A stretch of 64,000 bases of DNA from assembly GCA_036023115.1 (NCBI GenBank), contig JAYKKT010000055.1, positions 12,648,501 to 12,712,500 of the forward strand, read 5' to 3'. Of the stretch, positions 21,678 to 33,104 are shown piece after piece. The position numbers were made by a program, and so were the translations under genes. Every line of letters begins with the position of its first letter. Within the stretch, counting starts at the first letter, position 1. Source of the stretch: Brasenia schreberi. Lineage: Eukaryota; Streptophyta; Magnoliopsida; Nymphaeales; Cabombaceae. The notes under the pieces were generated by a model. That model saw only the letters and a program-made list of their open reading frames with translations, was not told the DNA's origin and made no database searches.

Positions 21678-22785
21678 GGGGCTAGTGCCGGGATCATCCT
21701 AATCTCCCCTGAAAAGGGCGAGATTCCCATAGCAGTCCGCTTAGACTTCGAATGTTCCAACAACGTAGCTGAGTATGAAGCACTCATACAAGGCTTAAGG
21801 ATTTCGAAAACTCTAGGGGCATCATGCATCGAGGTCTTTGGAGATTCACTCCTTGTCATAAACCAGGTTTTAAAAATTTGGCAAGTACGTAATGAGAAAC
21901 TACTTCCATATCACGAGTTGGCCACTCGATTGGTCCAATCCTTCCAGTCATGTAAGCTCACACACGTAGGAAGAGAGGACAATGGCATCGCCGATGCCCT
22001 CTCCTCCTTGGGTTCAGCCCTGAAGGTCGATCCCATTTCAGGGACCAGATCTTTGGAAATATGGCATGCGCCCCATCCATCCACACACGACTTGGATATT
22101 TGCCAAAACAACCCAGAGTCTATTGAAAAACCCTGGTTCTATGACATAAAACAATTTTTAGAAAATGGGGGATTCACCGAGGATGCCACATCCAAAGATA
22201 AGGCATTCATTCGTAAGATTTCGACCCGATACACCATTCTGGGTGGGGTCTTATACAAAAAGAGTTTTACCGGCATTCTGCTTAGGTGTATCGACCTAGA
22301 GGAGGCTAGGATAGTGATGCACGAGTTCCACGACGGAGAATGTGGAGGTCATGTTAATGCCAACATGATGGCGATGAAAATACTTAGAGGGGGTTATTTT
22401 TGGTCCACCCTGAAAAAGGATTGTCACAATCATGTTAGCAAGTGTCATCCATGTCAAGTGCATGGGCACGCCATTCATATCCCTTCATCTGCATTGCATT
22501 CCGTGGTCAGCCCCTGGCCATTTACCATGTGGGCGTTTGACATTGTAGGCCCCATATTTCCAAAGGCCTCGAATGGGCATCGTTTTATTTTAGCAGCCAC
22601 GGAGTATTTCTCCAAGTGGGTGGAAGCCATTTCCCTAACGAATGTAATGGGGCAACATGTGATGGCTTTCATCCGGAGGAATATCTTGGCTCGATTTGGG
22701 GTTCCACGAGACCTTGTGTCTGATAATGGTACCCCATTCAAGAATGAGCAGATGGTTAAGTTGTGCAACACGTATGGCATAACTA
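21678..22785 (+). pseudogene. pol: second (archaeal-type) RNase H and integrase core, element C
   Basis: In-frame continuation after the TGA. The second RNase H retains AEYEALIQGL, EVFGDSLLVINQ and GREDNGIADALSSLG, completing a D-E-D-D set; this domain marks the Tat lineage. A linker follows, then the integrase HHCC finger (HEFHDGECGGH ... CHPCQ) and the catalytic core with FDIVGP and SDNGTPF. A single missing base at about 22785 (AACTACCAC against AACTCACCAC in D) throws the frame before the catalytic Glu, so integrase is inactive. Confidence 0.9.
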
Positions 22786-23380
22786 CCACTTCTCCTCGCC
22801 CTACTACCCTTAAGGCAACGGCCAAGCCGAAGCTACAAACAAGACTCTCATTGGTATCATTGAGAAAACCTTAGAGAAGGGTAGGACGTGGCACGAGAAG
22901 CTAGATGAAGCCTTATGGGCTTATAGGACTTCCATCCGGACTCCCACGAATGCCACACCATTCGAGTTGGTCTATGGCACAAACGTCATTCTTCCCATTC
23001 ATACCCAACTGCATTCATTCCATACATCCATTGCACTCGACCTCCCCCTAGAGACGCTTCAGCATGCTAGGATGGCCGAACTAGATTTGCTAGATGAGAG
23101 GCGACTCCTGGCCATGGATCATGCTCGTGCATACCGACAAAGGATAGCCCGACATTATAGCAAACACATAAGACCTCGCCACTTTGAAGTGGGAGATCTG
23201 GTCTTGAAAACCATCCACCATCGTGGCCCACACCCCCTAGGCAAGTGGTGCCCCAACTGGGATGGACCCTATGTTGTACGAGCAACCACTACGAACAAAT
23301 CGTATTGGTTGATCGATGTAGAAGGTAGGAATTTAGCAGATCCTATCAATATTCAATACTTAAAGAAGTATCATGTGTAG
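22786..23380 (+). pseudogene. pol: integrase C-terminal part, element C
   Basis: The reading resumes in another frame, with the NKT region, ALWAYRTSIRTPTNATPFEL, a basic region and the GPY/F-like module (WDGPYVVRATTTN). It ends YLKKYHV and TAG at 23378-23380. The end point is the same in D (41588) and G (60581), so this is the true pol terminus. Confidence 0.9.
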
Positions 23381-24551
23381 GATCTGGATTAAATTCCAGT
23401 TTTTGAAAATTTTAAAGGGGTAGCTGCCCTGAGACGTGTGAATAAGGTGCAGAAGCAACTCGTGTGACCCTAAGTGAGAGAATTCGCACTTCTGAAAGAG
23501 TGGAGTTTTCAAAATCATGGTTGCATTTCAAAGTTCTTCATCTTACAAAGAAAGGCCTAGTTCAACATAGCAAGATACTTGCAAGTAGTACGTGCTATTT
23601 CTAAATAGGCTGATCTGGAATGGATCGAGTGTAGGCTTGGGATAAGTCCTCCCCTCTTCTCTTCTCCTTCCAAAAGGAAAACAAAGGCCCAAATCAAAAG
23701 GGAATTTCCCATTTAAAGTCTCTTTCCAAAAGAAAGAAACCAGACTTCAAAAAGAAAAATCGATTCTCTTATGAAAAAGAGGGATTAAAGAAAAAATACT
23801 CCCAAAGGGAGACCCTCTATGAAAAAAAGGAAAAAGAGGCCAAAAAGCTCAAAAAGAGCAGTTTTCCGCCTTCTATGCCTTAAACCACGGGACACTTCAG
23901 AAGGGACCGTGGTATCTCTTTCCCATCCCTGGCTTATCCCAAGCTAAAGCATGGTTCATTTCGAGGAATCCTAAAGTAAAAATAGGATTTACTTACTTGA
24001 ATTTCATCTTGTTTGAGAATTCGACGTTTCGAGTAAGGCGTAGAGATTTGAAATGAAGCTGGTTTTCTTATAAAACCTCCGCTAGATAAGCGAGTGTTAA
24101 GACTCAAACAAGGGCAAGCACGAAGAGCTCGAGATCCTTAGGATCGAGGCTCAAGACAGTTGTCCCATTTATAAATAGCTTTTGTAAATAAGTTTTAAAA
24201 ACCGAACATCGAACAGCATAGGATTTTTGCTCCCTTGGAGCAGTAGGCCTTGTAAGTCTCTAGAGTTTGACCACATCTGGTCTTTGGAAGGTCGCCACTC
24301 TTGGCACCACACCCATGTCATCTGCATTCCACGCATGGTACTTGCATAAACATGATCCCATTTAGGACCAGATTCCATAAGTGAACCCTTTGGCGTGATA
24401 TCTCCTCCTACCAGAGTTTGTAAAATTGAGATTTTGCTAAAATGGGACGATCCCATATTCTTCGTGGCTAGATCTAGGGAGACATTAAAAGGGGTGTTTG
24501 TCATCTTTGCCCTTATCCAAATCAATTTGGACAAGGCCAAAGAGGGGCATC
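23381..24551 (+). other. 3' non-coding region and polypurine tract, element C
   Basis: About 1.17 kb between the pol stop and the 3' LTR. It has strong purine/pyrimidine asymmetry (AAAAAGAGGGATTAAAG and similar), several short hairpins (CTCCCAAAGGGAG, AGCTCAAAAAGAGC) and no sense reading frame of note. A longish antisense frame (24169-24657) runs into the LTR, but its homolog in D is broken, so I do not call it. The last bases, AAAGAGGGGCATC (24539-24551), are the polypurine tract plus CATC before TGTAAACA. Confidence 0.8.
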
Positions 24552-25828
24552 TGTAAACACCCCGAAATCCCATGAATTTCTTAAACAAATCTGGTTTTAT
24601 ACAAGCAGCCCCCAAAGGGCCATTTTGAGTTTGGAAACCCAGGAGCCTTCCAAACAACCCTGTACATATGTTTTAAACTTTGTCTTTCTAAAACATATAA
24701 TATGGCTTTTGAAAACCCTTTTTAAAACACGTTTTGAAACCCCGAAGTGGCTTGGCCCGATCAAGACAGGACCAGGAGAGCCAAGAAGAGCCCGGAACCG
24801 GAGCACCTGTCGAGCCCGACGCAGCAACTCTTGTATCTGATTCACATCCCAGGATCTCGAACGTCCAAGACCCTGTTCTTATCAAAATATCATTTGAAGT
24901 CATCTCCGGAAGGCAGAAACGGAGGCGGACGACCATGTTGGCGAAGACCCAACGCAGACGGAGTACTGATGTTGTCAGACCCCGCACAAATCGTCTGTTT
25001 CGAACCCAGCTCGAAGGAGTCAGAGTTCAGTTTGGATTGGATCTGGACCATATATATCCAGATCCCAATCCAAACCCATATGTGGACTTGGATTTGGATT
25101 TGGATCCAGAGATCCAATCCAATATCCATATCCATGGCCACACCACCTTCTCATAAATGGAGGTGGGGCCCACTTGAAATTCACGTGGGATCATGGGCAT
25201 GAGAGAGAGTGAGGATGGATAATATCAAGAGTGTTATAATTAAGCTTGACTTGTGTGTCAAGTTTGGGGTTAATCATGTGGGTTAGCCTAATTGAGTGGG
25301 TTTAAGCTTGTAATTAGCCAAAACCTAACCTAGGGCTGCACCAACATGAGGTGGTTAAGGTCTATGGGCCATGCAAAGGGATCTCCTTCACCTAAACCTA
25401 GCCAAAAATGCCTAAACCTAGCCTAAACCCCTAATCCACCCCTAATCTGAACCTAATCACCTAACCCACTTCCCTAATCCCGTCCTAATCCCAACCTAAT
25501 CACCTAACCCACTTCCCTAATCCCGTCCTAATCCCAACCTAATCACCTAACCCACTTCCCTAATCCTTCCCTAAACCTAGATTAATTTCCCTAATCCTAG
25601 CCTAAACCTAGCCTAATCACCTAACCTAGCTCACTAAACCTCACCCTAAAACCCAACCACCTAACCTAGCCCTAAACCCCTAAACCACCCTTAGCCCACG
25701 ATTTACCCAAACCCCTAGTTTTAAAATATCTGGCCCAACCCCTTCCAGCCCACCTTATCTACATACCACCCTACCTAAACCACCTAACCACTACCCACAG
25801 CCCAGCCCTAACCGACCTACCCATCCCC

Positions 25829-25836
25829 TATTTAAA
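25829..25836 (+). promoter_or_regulatory. TATA-like box of LTR5
   Basis: TATTTAAA, equivalent to 14874 in LTR4. In a 3' LTR it would drive transcription outward into the minus-strand pol of B. Confidence 0.45.
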
Positions 25837-26769
25837 CCCCCCTCCTTGTGGGCGGGTTTTCCAAGTGGGAACCACCATTCCACCCAGCCGGGCCCTCTCC
25901 TTCTCCCATCTCTCACCCAGCCGGGACCACTCCCCACCTCCGCCTGCTCCATCTGCTCCACCAGCCCCCCACCTGCTCCGCCACCTTCCCTCTTCCATCC
26001 ATCACCACCATCCCTCAGCCGGACGCCATCACCTCCACCCAACCGAACCAGCCGACAGCCACCTGCCCGCCACCTTCCCACTTCATCCGCCACCTCTCCC
26101 CATTCGGTAAGTACCCTGCACCTTACCTAGCCCCCTTCTCTACCACCTCTCCACTCTTAGCCACCCATCCTACCTTCATCTCAGCTCCTTTTGCCACCAC
26201 CATTTTAACCTAGCCGAACCTAGTATAACCCAAGCTGCCGGCCACTACCTAGCCATCATCTCCCCTTCGGCCCTCCCCTAGGTGTCCTATTCGGCCTTCC
26301 CACCAGCTCACCCTTTTAGGTCCAGCTTCCCTAAACTCTCAACTCCCCTAGTGACCCTAAGAGTCCACTCATTCAGCCACTTTAAACCCCTACTTGGAGC
26401 CGCCAGCTACTTGCCACCGGCCACCTCCGAGGCGCCTATTCCGCGCCCCACTTGCAGCCGGCCAGCACCCTTGACCAGCTTACCTTCGCGGAGCTCCCGT
26501 TTGCAGCCCAAGGCCAAGTCCACGCTCAAGCAAGACCTCTACGGACCAGCTACTCGTAAGTGTCTAAACTCGGTCTTTAGTTGTATACTTGCTTGAGATT
26601 CAATTTGATACGGGGTTGTAATAACGGAGCATAGTCTCCCCCCGCTTGTAATAACGTGGCTTGGCACAACCACACACGTGCACTCTCTTAGTCGTGCACG
26701 ATTTTTAGCACACACGGTATATAAGTGTACATATATACTTTCATTTTCGAAGGGTTTTGTTTAAGTTGG

Positions 26770-27262
26770 GTGCGTTGTCTTTCAATTCAAACACTCACAC
26801 ACATTGAGCTTTCGCTCTTATTTGAAAGACCCAAGTAAGGGCCGACCTATACTATTTGGGTTTCATTTCATGTCGTGTGAGTAAGTCTTTCAATTCAAGC
26901 ACTCTCACACACATTGAGCTTTCGCTCTTATTTGAAAGACCCAAGTAAGGGCCGACCTATACTATTTGGGTTTCATTTCATGTCGTGTGAGTAAGTCTTT
27001 CAATTCAAGCACTCTCACACACATTGAGCTTTCGCTCTTATTTGAAAGACCCAAGTAAGGGCCGACCTATACTATTTGGGTTTCATTTCATGTCGTATGA
27101 GTAATTCTTTCAATTCAAGCACTCTCACACACATTGAGCTTTCGCTCTTATTTGAAAGACCCAAGTAAGGGCCGACCTATACTATTTGGGTTTCATTTTA
27201 TGTCGTGTGAGTAAGTCTTTCAATTCAAGCACGCACCCACATTGAGCCTTCGCTCTTATTTG
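26770..27262 (+). repeat. 110-bp minisatellite in LTR5
   Basis: Four standard units and one diverged unit, with TGAGCTTTCG at 110-base spacing and the same two inverted pairs per unit as in LTR2. A short TTATTTCCCTTCGG-type repeat follows at about 27308-27357. Confidence 0.88.
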
Positions 27263-27872
27263 CAAGACCCGAGTAAGGGCTCATATACATAAGATATATA
27301 CATATCTCCCTTCGGTTATTTCCCTTCGGTTATTTCCCTTCTGTTATTTCCCTTCAGTATTGTCTTTACATTTCGGGTTTTCCCTTTGGAGTAGCATGAG
27401 TTTGCATTGCATCTACGCCATACCACGAGGTAGGACGCATATTGCATCGAAACAAGCCCCGCTCAAAATTCGCCCATGTAGTGGAGTGTTCATAACACAC
27501 AAACTAGGCGACCCAAAAAGGGATAAAAGAAAAGACTTAGGCACGTGCAAATCCACGTGATCTAAAATATGCAATCGCATCTTAAAAACCCGAAATAGAC
27601 ACCTCGAACCGCTTCGTAGACTTTCTCTCCAAAACTCGATTTTTGCAAAAGCGTACAGACTGACCCTTGCGCATCGGTGTAAGAAGGTCTGCGACGACAA
27701 GAGCTTACTTGCTCACAGTCGCCACGTTTAGAAGTCAGTGATAAAAATATCTTCGCTAGCTTAAGTAAGCTAGCTGGCACGCCCTATTTGTATACATAGG
27801 CCTTAGACACACGAGAAGATCCACTCCAAGCCCCAAAAGAGGCGAAGAGGCGGGGATTTTCGCGCGTCTACA

Positions 27873-27877
27873 TCTCT
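27873..27877. repeat. target-site duplication TCTCT, right of element C
   Basis: Matches 13677-13681. The B pol sequence resumes here in register with 13681. Confidence 0.95.
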
Positions 27878-28802
27878 CAAAGGACCTTTGGCATTCGTGA
27901 TTCCATAAGAATTTCGTGCCCTTCCTCAACAGCTTGTTGAAGGGTTCACATCTAGTCGCCAGATTTGATATAAATCGGCGAACGGACTGTAATCGACCCT
28001 GGAGGCTACGAATTTGAGTGAGATTGGAGGGTGGAGCCATGTCTATGATGGCTCAACACTTAGAGGGGTCGACTTCTATACCCCTTTGGCTCACCATAAA
28101 GCCTAGAAGCTTTCCTGATTCTACCCCGAATACACATTTTTGAGGGTTTAGCTTTACTTTGTAAAGCCTAAGCCTTTCGAAAATCTTTTGCAAACATTCG
28201 ATATGAGTGCATCGGGTTTTGGATTTTGCCAAGAGATCATCTACATACACTTCTACGAGCTCATGAATTTGATCATGGAAGATCGTGGTCATGGCTCTCT
28301 GGTATGTTGCGCCGGTATTTTTCAAACCAAAGGGCATGACTGTATAGCAGTACGTGCCCCATGGGGTTGTGAAGGCGGTCTTACCCTGATCTCGTGGACT
28401 TAGTTTGATTTGATTATAGCCTGAATAGCCATCCATAAACGAAAACATTTCATGATTTGCAGTACTATCGACTATCAAATCTATGTTTGGTAGAGGATAA
28501 TTATCCTTTGGAGTGGCTTTATTCAGGTTTCTGAAATCGATGCATATTCGAATTTTCCCATTGGTTTTTCGAACTACAACGATGTTTAACAACCAATCAG
28601 AATACGCAATGGGTTTTATAAATTCGGCTTTTAACAGATCTTCTAAACCCTCTTTGACTTGCGTGTGTACATTCGGGTGTATTTTCCTAAGCTTCTGCTT
28701 TATGGGTTTTACATCCGCATCTAAGGGAAGACGATGTTCGACAATGCTGGGGTCTATGCCCGGCATGTCTTCATATGTCCATGCAAACACATCTAAATAG
28801 GC
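27873..28802 (-). pseudogene. pol: pol: reverse transcriptase to start of RNase H, element B
   Basis: On the minus strand from 28802: AYLDVFAWTYEDMPGIDP, then the complete RT with FRNLNKATPKDNYPLPNID, FMDGYSGYNQI, MPFGLKNTGATYQ and catalytic YVDD. A CGA-to-TGA stop follows DPSKC at 28050-28052. The reading resumes through the RT connection region to CQRSFER at the C insertion point. The RT palm itself is uninterrupted from about 28790 to 28053. Confidence 0.9.
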
Positions 28803-29369
28803 TTATAGAAATTCAATGAATGCTGATCTTTCATGTTCATGCAAGCATGCGCCTATTTTGATGGTTTTGGGATTGGAATCATCCCCTAGGTTCACCTCTA
28901 TGAAATCTCCTCCTACTGAATTGGAAGGTCTTTCAAAATCGAGAATTTTATGAAATTCTGGGAGCTCAGAAGTGGGATCTTCCTCAAGGGGATCCACTTC
29001 TGGGCTTCGATCATTCTCGTGGGCTATAGACCCGAGGGAATTTGATGCGTGATTTTCAAAAGGACCTGGTTTTGTACTTGGATTTTCAATCGATGTCGAA
29101 ATTTTTGGTCTGGCTATGCAGACGACGTTCCTTTCAAAATCTTTTTCCAAAGTCTTACCGGGAGCAGCTATATACAAAATCTTTTTGGTATTTTCTAGAT
29201 TTTTGATCTTTTTGAGTTTTTGTAAAACAAGAACTTTAGGAGCTATACAAAGCACTCTTTTTTCGAGTTTTTGTTTTTCCATTGTTTTTGGTTTTTCCTC
29301 TTTTTCGATTTTTTTGATTTTAAGTTTTCCAGATGTTTTTGTAATTTTCTGAAAGGGATCTTCCATCAT
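28803..29369 (-). pseudogene. pol: pol N-terminus (pre-RT), element B
   Basis: A frame of 188 residues opens at ATGATG (29369), directly behind the acceptor-like tract (AG complement at 29372-29373). It is not in phase with gag-pro, as in A. It holds the Lys-rich N-terminus and the acidic segment (RSPEVDPLEEDPTSELPEF) and ends FIEFL before a stop at about 28803, where other copies have an Arg codon. Confidence 0.88.
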
Positions 29370-29394
29370 ACCTACAAAGGGAAAACACTACAGG

Positions 29395-32096
29395 TTAGAC
29401 TCGGAATAGGAGGTCTAAATCGTAGGTCTCTTCTAGGATAGGCTCCAGGGCACCCTTGACCCAGGTGGTCACAGGGGCGGCTCTAGCGATATTTTGGGAG
29501 TATAGCCGATCCCGTATCGGCTTGGGTTGGCCCTAGGAAGGATGGACTCTAGGAGACCCTGGTTTTGTGCACCTAGACTTTTGTAGGGTGTGTAGCCCAT
29601 GTTTAACAACATGTTCCATGATTTGTTATTTTTTGAAATTTTTTGATAAATATCGTGGTCCTGGAACTTGCTGTCGTCTATATTGTGCTCGTATGTCTTC
29701 TTGTCCAGGGGCTTTGGAAATAGGGGATGTTTGGGTCTTCCTAGAAGGGTTAGAATCGGGGGGGAGCCTGCTTTGGGCGGTCCCTTCAAACATAACACCT
29801 TCCTAGGGCCATTTAACACGAGCCTTGGTGGCTCAACCATAGTCTGCCCCAGGTTAGCCTCATGGGCCTGGGAGCTCGACAAACAAGGGGAGTTATATGA
29901 TCCCCTGAAGCTGTGGGTGACTCTCACCTAGGATCACCACGACCTGGTCCCTGAAAGGGATCTTGACACACCTGTGGAAGGTGGATGGCACAGTGCACAA
30001 ACTGTGTAACCAGGGCCTTCCCAACAACAGGTTATAATGGGGGTGGATGTCCAAGACATGGAACACCCCGTGTGTGTGATCCCTCCCGTTTCCATCTGGA
30101 GTTCGATTGATCCTAAAGGCCTAGACGTATTCCCATCGTATCCAGTGATAACGATGGGGCTTGGGTTCAGAGAAGTCAAGGTGACTCCGATTTGGTATGC
30201 CACATGAAGTGGAAGGATGTTGAGCCCTCCTCCCCCATTGATTAGGCACCTGTCTAGAGAGTGGTTATTCATAACCACCTCGATATGCAAGGCCTGGTTA
30301 TGGGACTCGTAGGGTCTATCTACATCATCTTCCCAGAAAGTGATGGGCGATTTTGCTCCTATTAAAGCCACTTGGTCAGACAGGGATTTCGGACTTATGT
30401 TCGAATCAACCTTGGCTCTTTCTAGAATTTTCTCTAGCATGAGTCTATGCCTAGGCGAAGTTTGTATAAGCTCTAGGATAGACATGTGGATAGGAATCTT
30501 TGAAAGGTGGTTTTCGAAATCATAAAGATTTAGGACGACTTTCCCCTTGTCTGCTTTTGGCAGAACTCCAGGAATACATGCTTTTGAGGGGTCAGGCACA
30601 TTGACTACCTTTTTAGCACTTTGTAGGTGAGGGGGTTGATAGATCCTCCCGGATCTAGTCACTTCCCCCACGACCAGCCTAGGGTTCGCACTAAAATTGG
30701 CTCTAAGTATGAGTTGAGGAGCACCTTGAAGTTTCAAAACTGGTTTAGCCGGGGATTCAGCTTTTGGTGGTCCCCGGATGACGACTTGGGCGGGCTTCTT
30801 GTAAAGTACAAGGGTGGGCGCACAAGTGGGTCGACCAGACTCAGATTTTTGTGCTAGTTCCTTTGAAAAGGTGAGGGTACATACCTCCTTTCCTTTCCCA
30901 CTGCTACTGGCGTGCTTGGGAAAGGGTTCCTTGAAGATAGCTTGAGGTGGCTTAGGTTCCGCAGTGACCTGGAGCCAGTCGTCCGCTATCAAGTTCTCGA
31001 TTTTATTTAAAAGGGAGAAACAACGTTTGGTATCATGGCCTTTGAGCCGATGATACTTGCAAAATCGATTTAAATACCCCCCTTTGGAAGTGGCTCCTTC
31101 GGGGATTTCGGGAAGTTCTATCATGCCTTGGGCAAGTAGGAGGTCTAGGACCTCCAACACAGGTTGCCCCAGCGGTGTGTATTCCCGTTTTTCAATCGGT
31201 TTTTGAAAATTTTTGGAAGTGCTTGCCACGCCTGGATCCACCAGGACATTGGCGATTTTATGGGGCTTTGCCCCTTTGTCCGTCATGGGTAGCCCATAAG
31301 TGATGGGTTTTTTCAAGCGGGTTTTAGAAACGACACTTCCTTTCCATAAGTGATCGTATGTCCCTTTTCTCAAGTTTGTTTCGAAAATGGACGCTTTTTT
31401 GATCAACTTATGGAAAGTTGAGATCTCATGTAGAGAGAGAAGGGTTTTTAACTCGCTTTTGAAATTATCCAGGATGAGCATGACTGCGCATCCTTCGGAT
31501 ATGGGCTCTCGCACTTGGCCCAAAAGTGACCTCCATCGTATAATGAAGGCATGTACGTCTTCATTCATGCCTTGCTTCGTATCCCTTAAAGTGTTCAGAG
31601 TCGGCGTGACTTCTACGTTGTGTGCAAATCTTTGCATGAAGCAGTTCGCTAACTCTTCAAAAGTAGCGAACTGGCTTAAGTCGTAGGAAGCCAGCCATTT
31701 GGCAGCTGTGCCTTTAAGGGATAAAGGGAACCAATACACCAATTTCATCGAGTCCTTTTTCTTCTTATGGGCTCGACGTGAGAAAAGTTGCAAGTGAGAC
31801 CTAAGGTCTCCCATGCCATCATACCGAAGGAAGTTCGGTATTTCATCGTCACTGTCTATTTCGTAATCCATAGGAAGGAAATCAGACAGGGCGTAACTCC
31901 TTTTCTCTTTATTCTTCCCTTTTAGCAGCTGTTGTAGGGCTTTACGGTCCTTTTGTGTGAAGGACTCGTGGTATTGGTTGCCTTCCATTACGGAGGCCTC
32001 TTTGTGCTTGCGAGGTTTTTCAGATTTTTTCTTGGCCCTTTGTTTACCATTCGATGAACAGGAATCACCTACTTCAGCCTCTTTGGCTGAGAGCAT
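29395..32096 (-). pseudogene. gag-pro: gag core, knuckle, linker and protease, element B
   Basis: On the minus strand a long frame (32096-29934) carries most of gag with its capsid-like core. It includes the segment missing from C (LRDTKQGMNEDVHAF ... KIANV), the CX2HX4HX4C knuckle, the linker and the protease. The protease active-site motif reads LINGGGGLNILP, that is Asp to Asn at the catalytic position. A one-base loss near 30068 shifts the frame after GGITHTG; the protease tail (29927-29469) follows in another frame. The gag-pro TAA is at 29395-29397. This is the longest surviving gag-pro frame in the window. Confidence 0.88.
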
Positions 32097-32232
32097 CGAT
32101 TTTGGCCTCGAATTCCCTTCTCAGGTCCTCTATCTCGTCTAGTTTGATCTTGTTTTTCAAAATCCTCCTAGAGTGAGAACTTGATGCGCACGAGCCTTGG
32201 CTCGACACTTCACTTGGGTTGGATTTTGACAT
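32074..32232 (-). pseudogene. gag: gag N-terminus, element B
   Basis: ATG at 32230-32232 gives MSKSNPSEVSSQGSCASSS and the charged helix, almost identical to C. An extra A near 32085 shifts the frame at ALSQRG, so translation would end 53 residues in. The main gag frame is picked up from 32096. Confidence 0.88.
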
Positions 32233-32374
32233 GCTTTCAAGCCTTTTTTCAAAATTCTTAAGTACAAGTAAAGAAAACAGAGTTAAAACAACACCTCTTT
32301 GAAAATCTTTTCGCAAGTTTCCTAGAGTGACATGACTTTAAAAGACTCACCTCCCACCGGGCATGCCAAACTAC
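32233..32374 (-). other. leader and primer binding site, element B
   Basis: 142 bases between the LTR and the gag ATG. The PBS TGGCATGCCCGGTGGGAG is the complement of 32351-32368, a few bases inside the LTR end. It differs from C and G by T for C at position 6 and at the last base. Confidence 0.7.
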
Positions 32375-33104
32375 TGTAGACGCAGAAAATTTCCGCTGCC
32401 TGGTTCTTAGGCCTGGAGCGAACCTTTTTGTGTGCCTAAGTCCTATTCAAACAAACAGGGCGTGCCAGCTAGCTTACTTAATTAAGCTAGCGAAGATATA
32501 TTCTAAAACCTGACTTCTAACGTGGCGACTGTGAGCAAGAAAGCTCTTGTCGTTGTAGACCTTCTTGCACCGATGCGCAAGGGTCAGTCTGTACGCTTTT
32601 AAAATCGAGTTTTGGAGTGTAAGAACTTACGAAAGCAGTTCGAGGTGTTTGATTCGGGTCTTGTTTGTACGATTTTCAGATTTTAGATCACGTGAATTTG
32701 CACATGCCTACGTCTTTCTTTTTATCCCTTTTCGGGCCACCTAGGTGTGTGTTATGAACACTCCACTAAGATGTGGCGACTTTGAGCAGGAGTATGGGGT
32801 TTGCTTTGATGCAATATGCGTCCTAACTCGTGGTATGATGTATATGCAGTGCAAACTCACGCTACTCCAAAGGGAAAACCTGAATTTAAAAGACAATGCC
32901 GAAGGGAAATTGCCGAAGGGAAATGACTTGTAATGGAAATTAATGAAGGGAAATTGCAAAAGGGAAATATGGCTATATCTAAAGAGCGGAAAGGCTCAAT
33001 TGTGCAAGTGTGTGCCGTGTATATATTGAAAGACTACTTACACTGCTGAACCTTAAAACCCAAATTGAAAAGACATTACCAAAAGGGAAATACGTATATA
33101 GTAT

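Larger units (their letters stand above)
13682..27872 (+). mobile_element. Element C: complete family II Tat-type Ty3/gypsy retrotransposon
   Basis: A 14191-base element with two complete LTRs (13682-16921 and 24552-27872), PBS at 16927, gag-pro-pol at 17059-23380, a 3' non-coding region, a polypurine tract and a perfect 5-base target duplication (TCTCT). It is inserted in the first RNase H region of minus-strand element B, so it is younger than B. Coding is broken by a 346-base gag deletion, a TGA in the second RNase H and a one-base loss in integrase, so it is non-autonomous as it stands. The LTRs are nearly identical over long stretches, but LTR5 has a patch of about 250 bases matching LTR3. 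Confidence 0.96.
24552..27872 (+). repeat. LTR5, 3' LTR of element C
   Basis: 3321 bases. The first roughly 585 bases are almost identical to LTR4. 25137-25385 differs from LTR4 at about 15 places and agrees with LTR3 at them. Two extra 43-bp units follow in the CCTAA block (25452-25537). Other differences from LTR4 are single bases plus a deletion of about 17 bases near 26717. TATA-like TATTTAAA is at 25829, GTAAGT at 26556, the 110-bp array at about 26770-27262 and the end CTACA at 27872. Confidence 0.95.

Noticed and set aside
24169..24657. Antisense gene in the 3' region of C
   Set aside because: It crosses the LTR boundary and is broken in D. Listed only as a low-weight finding.
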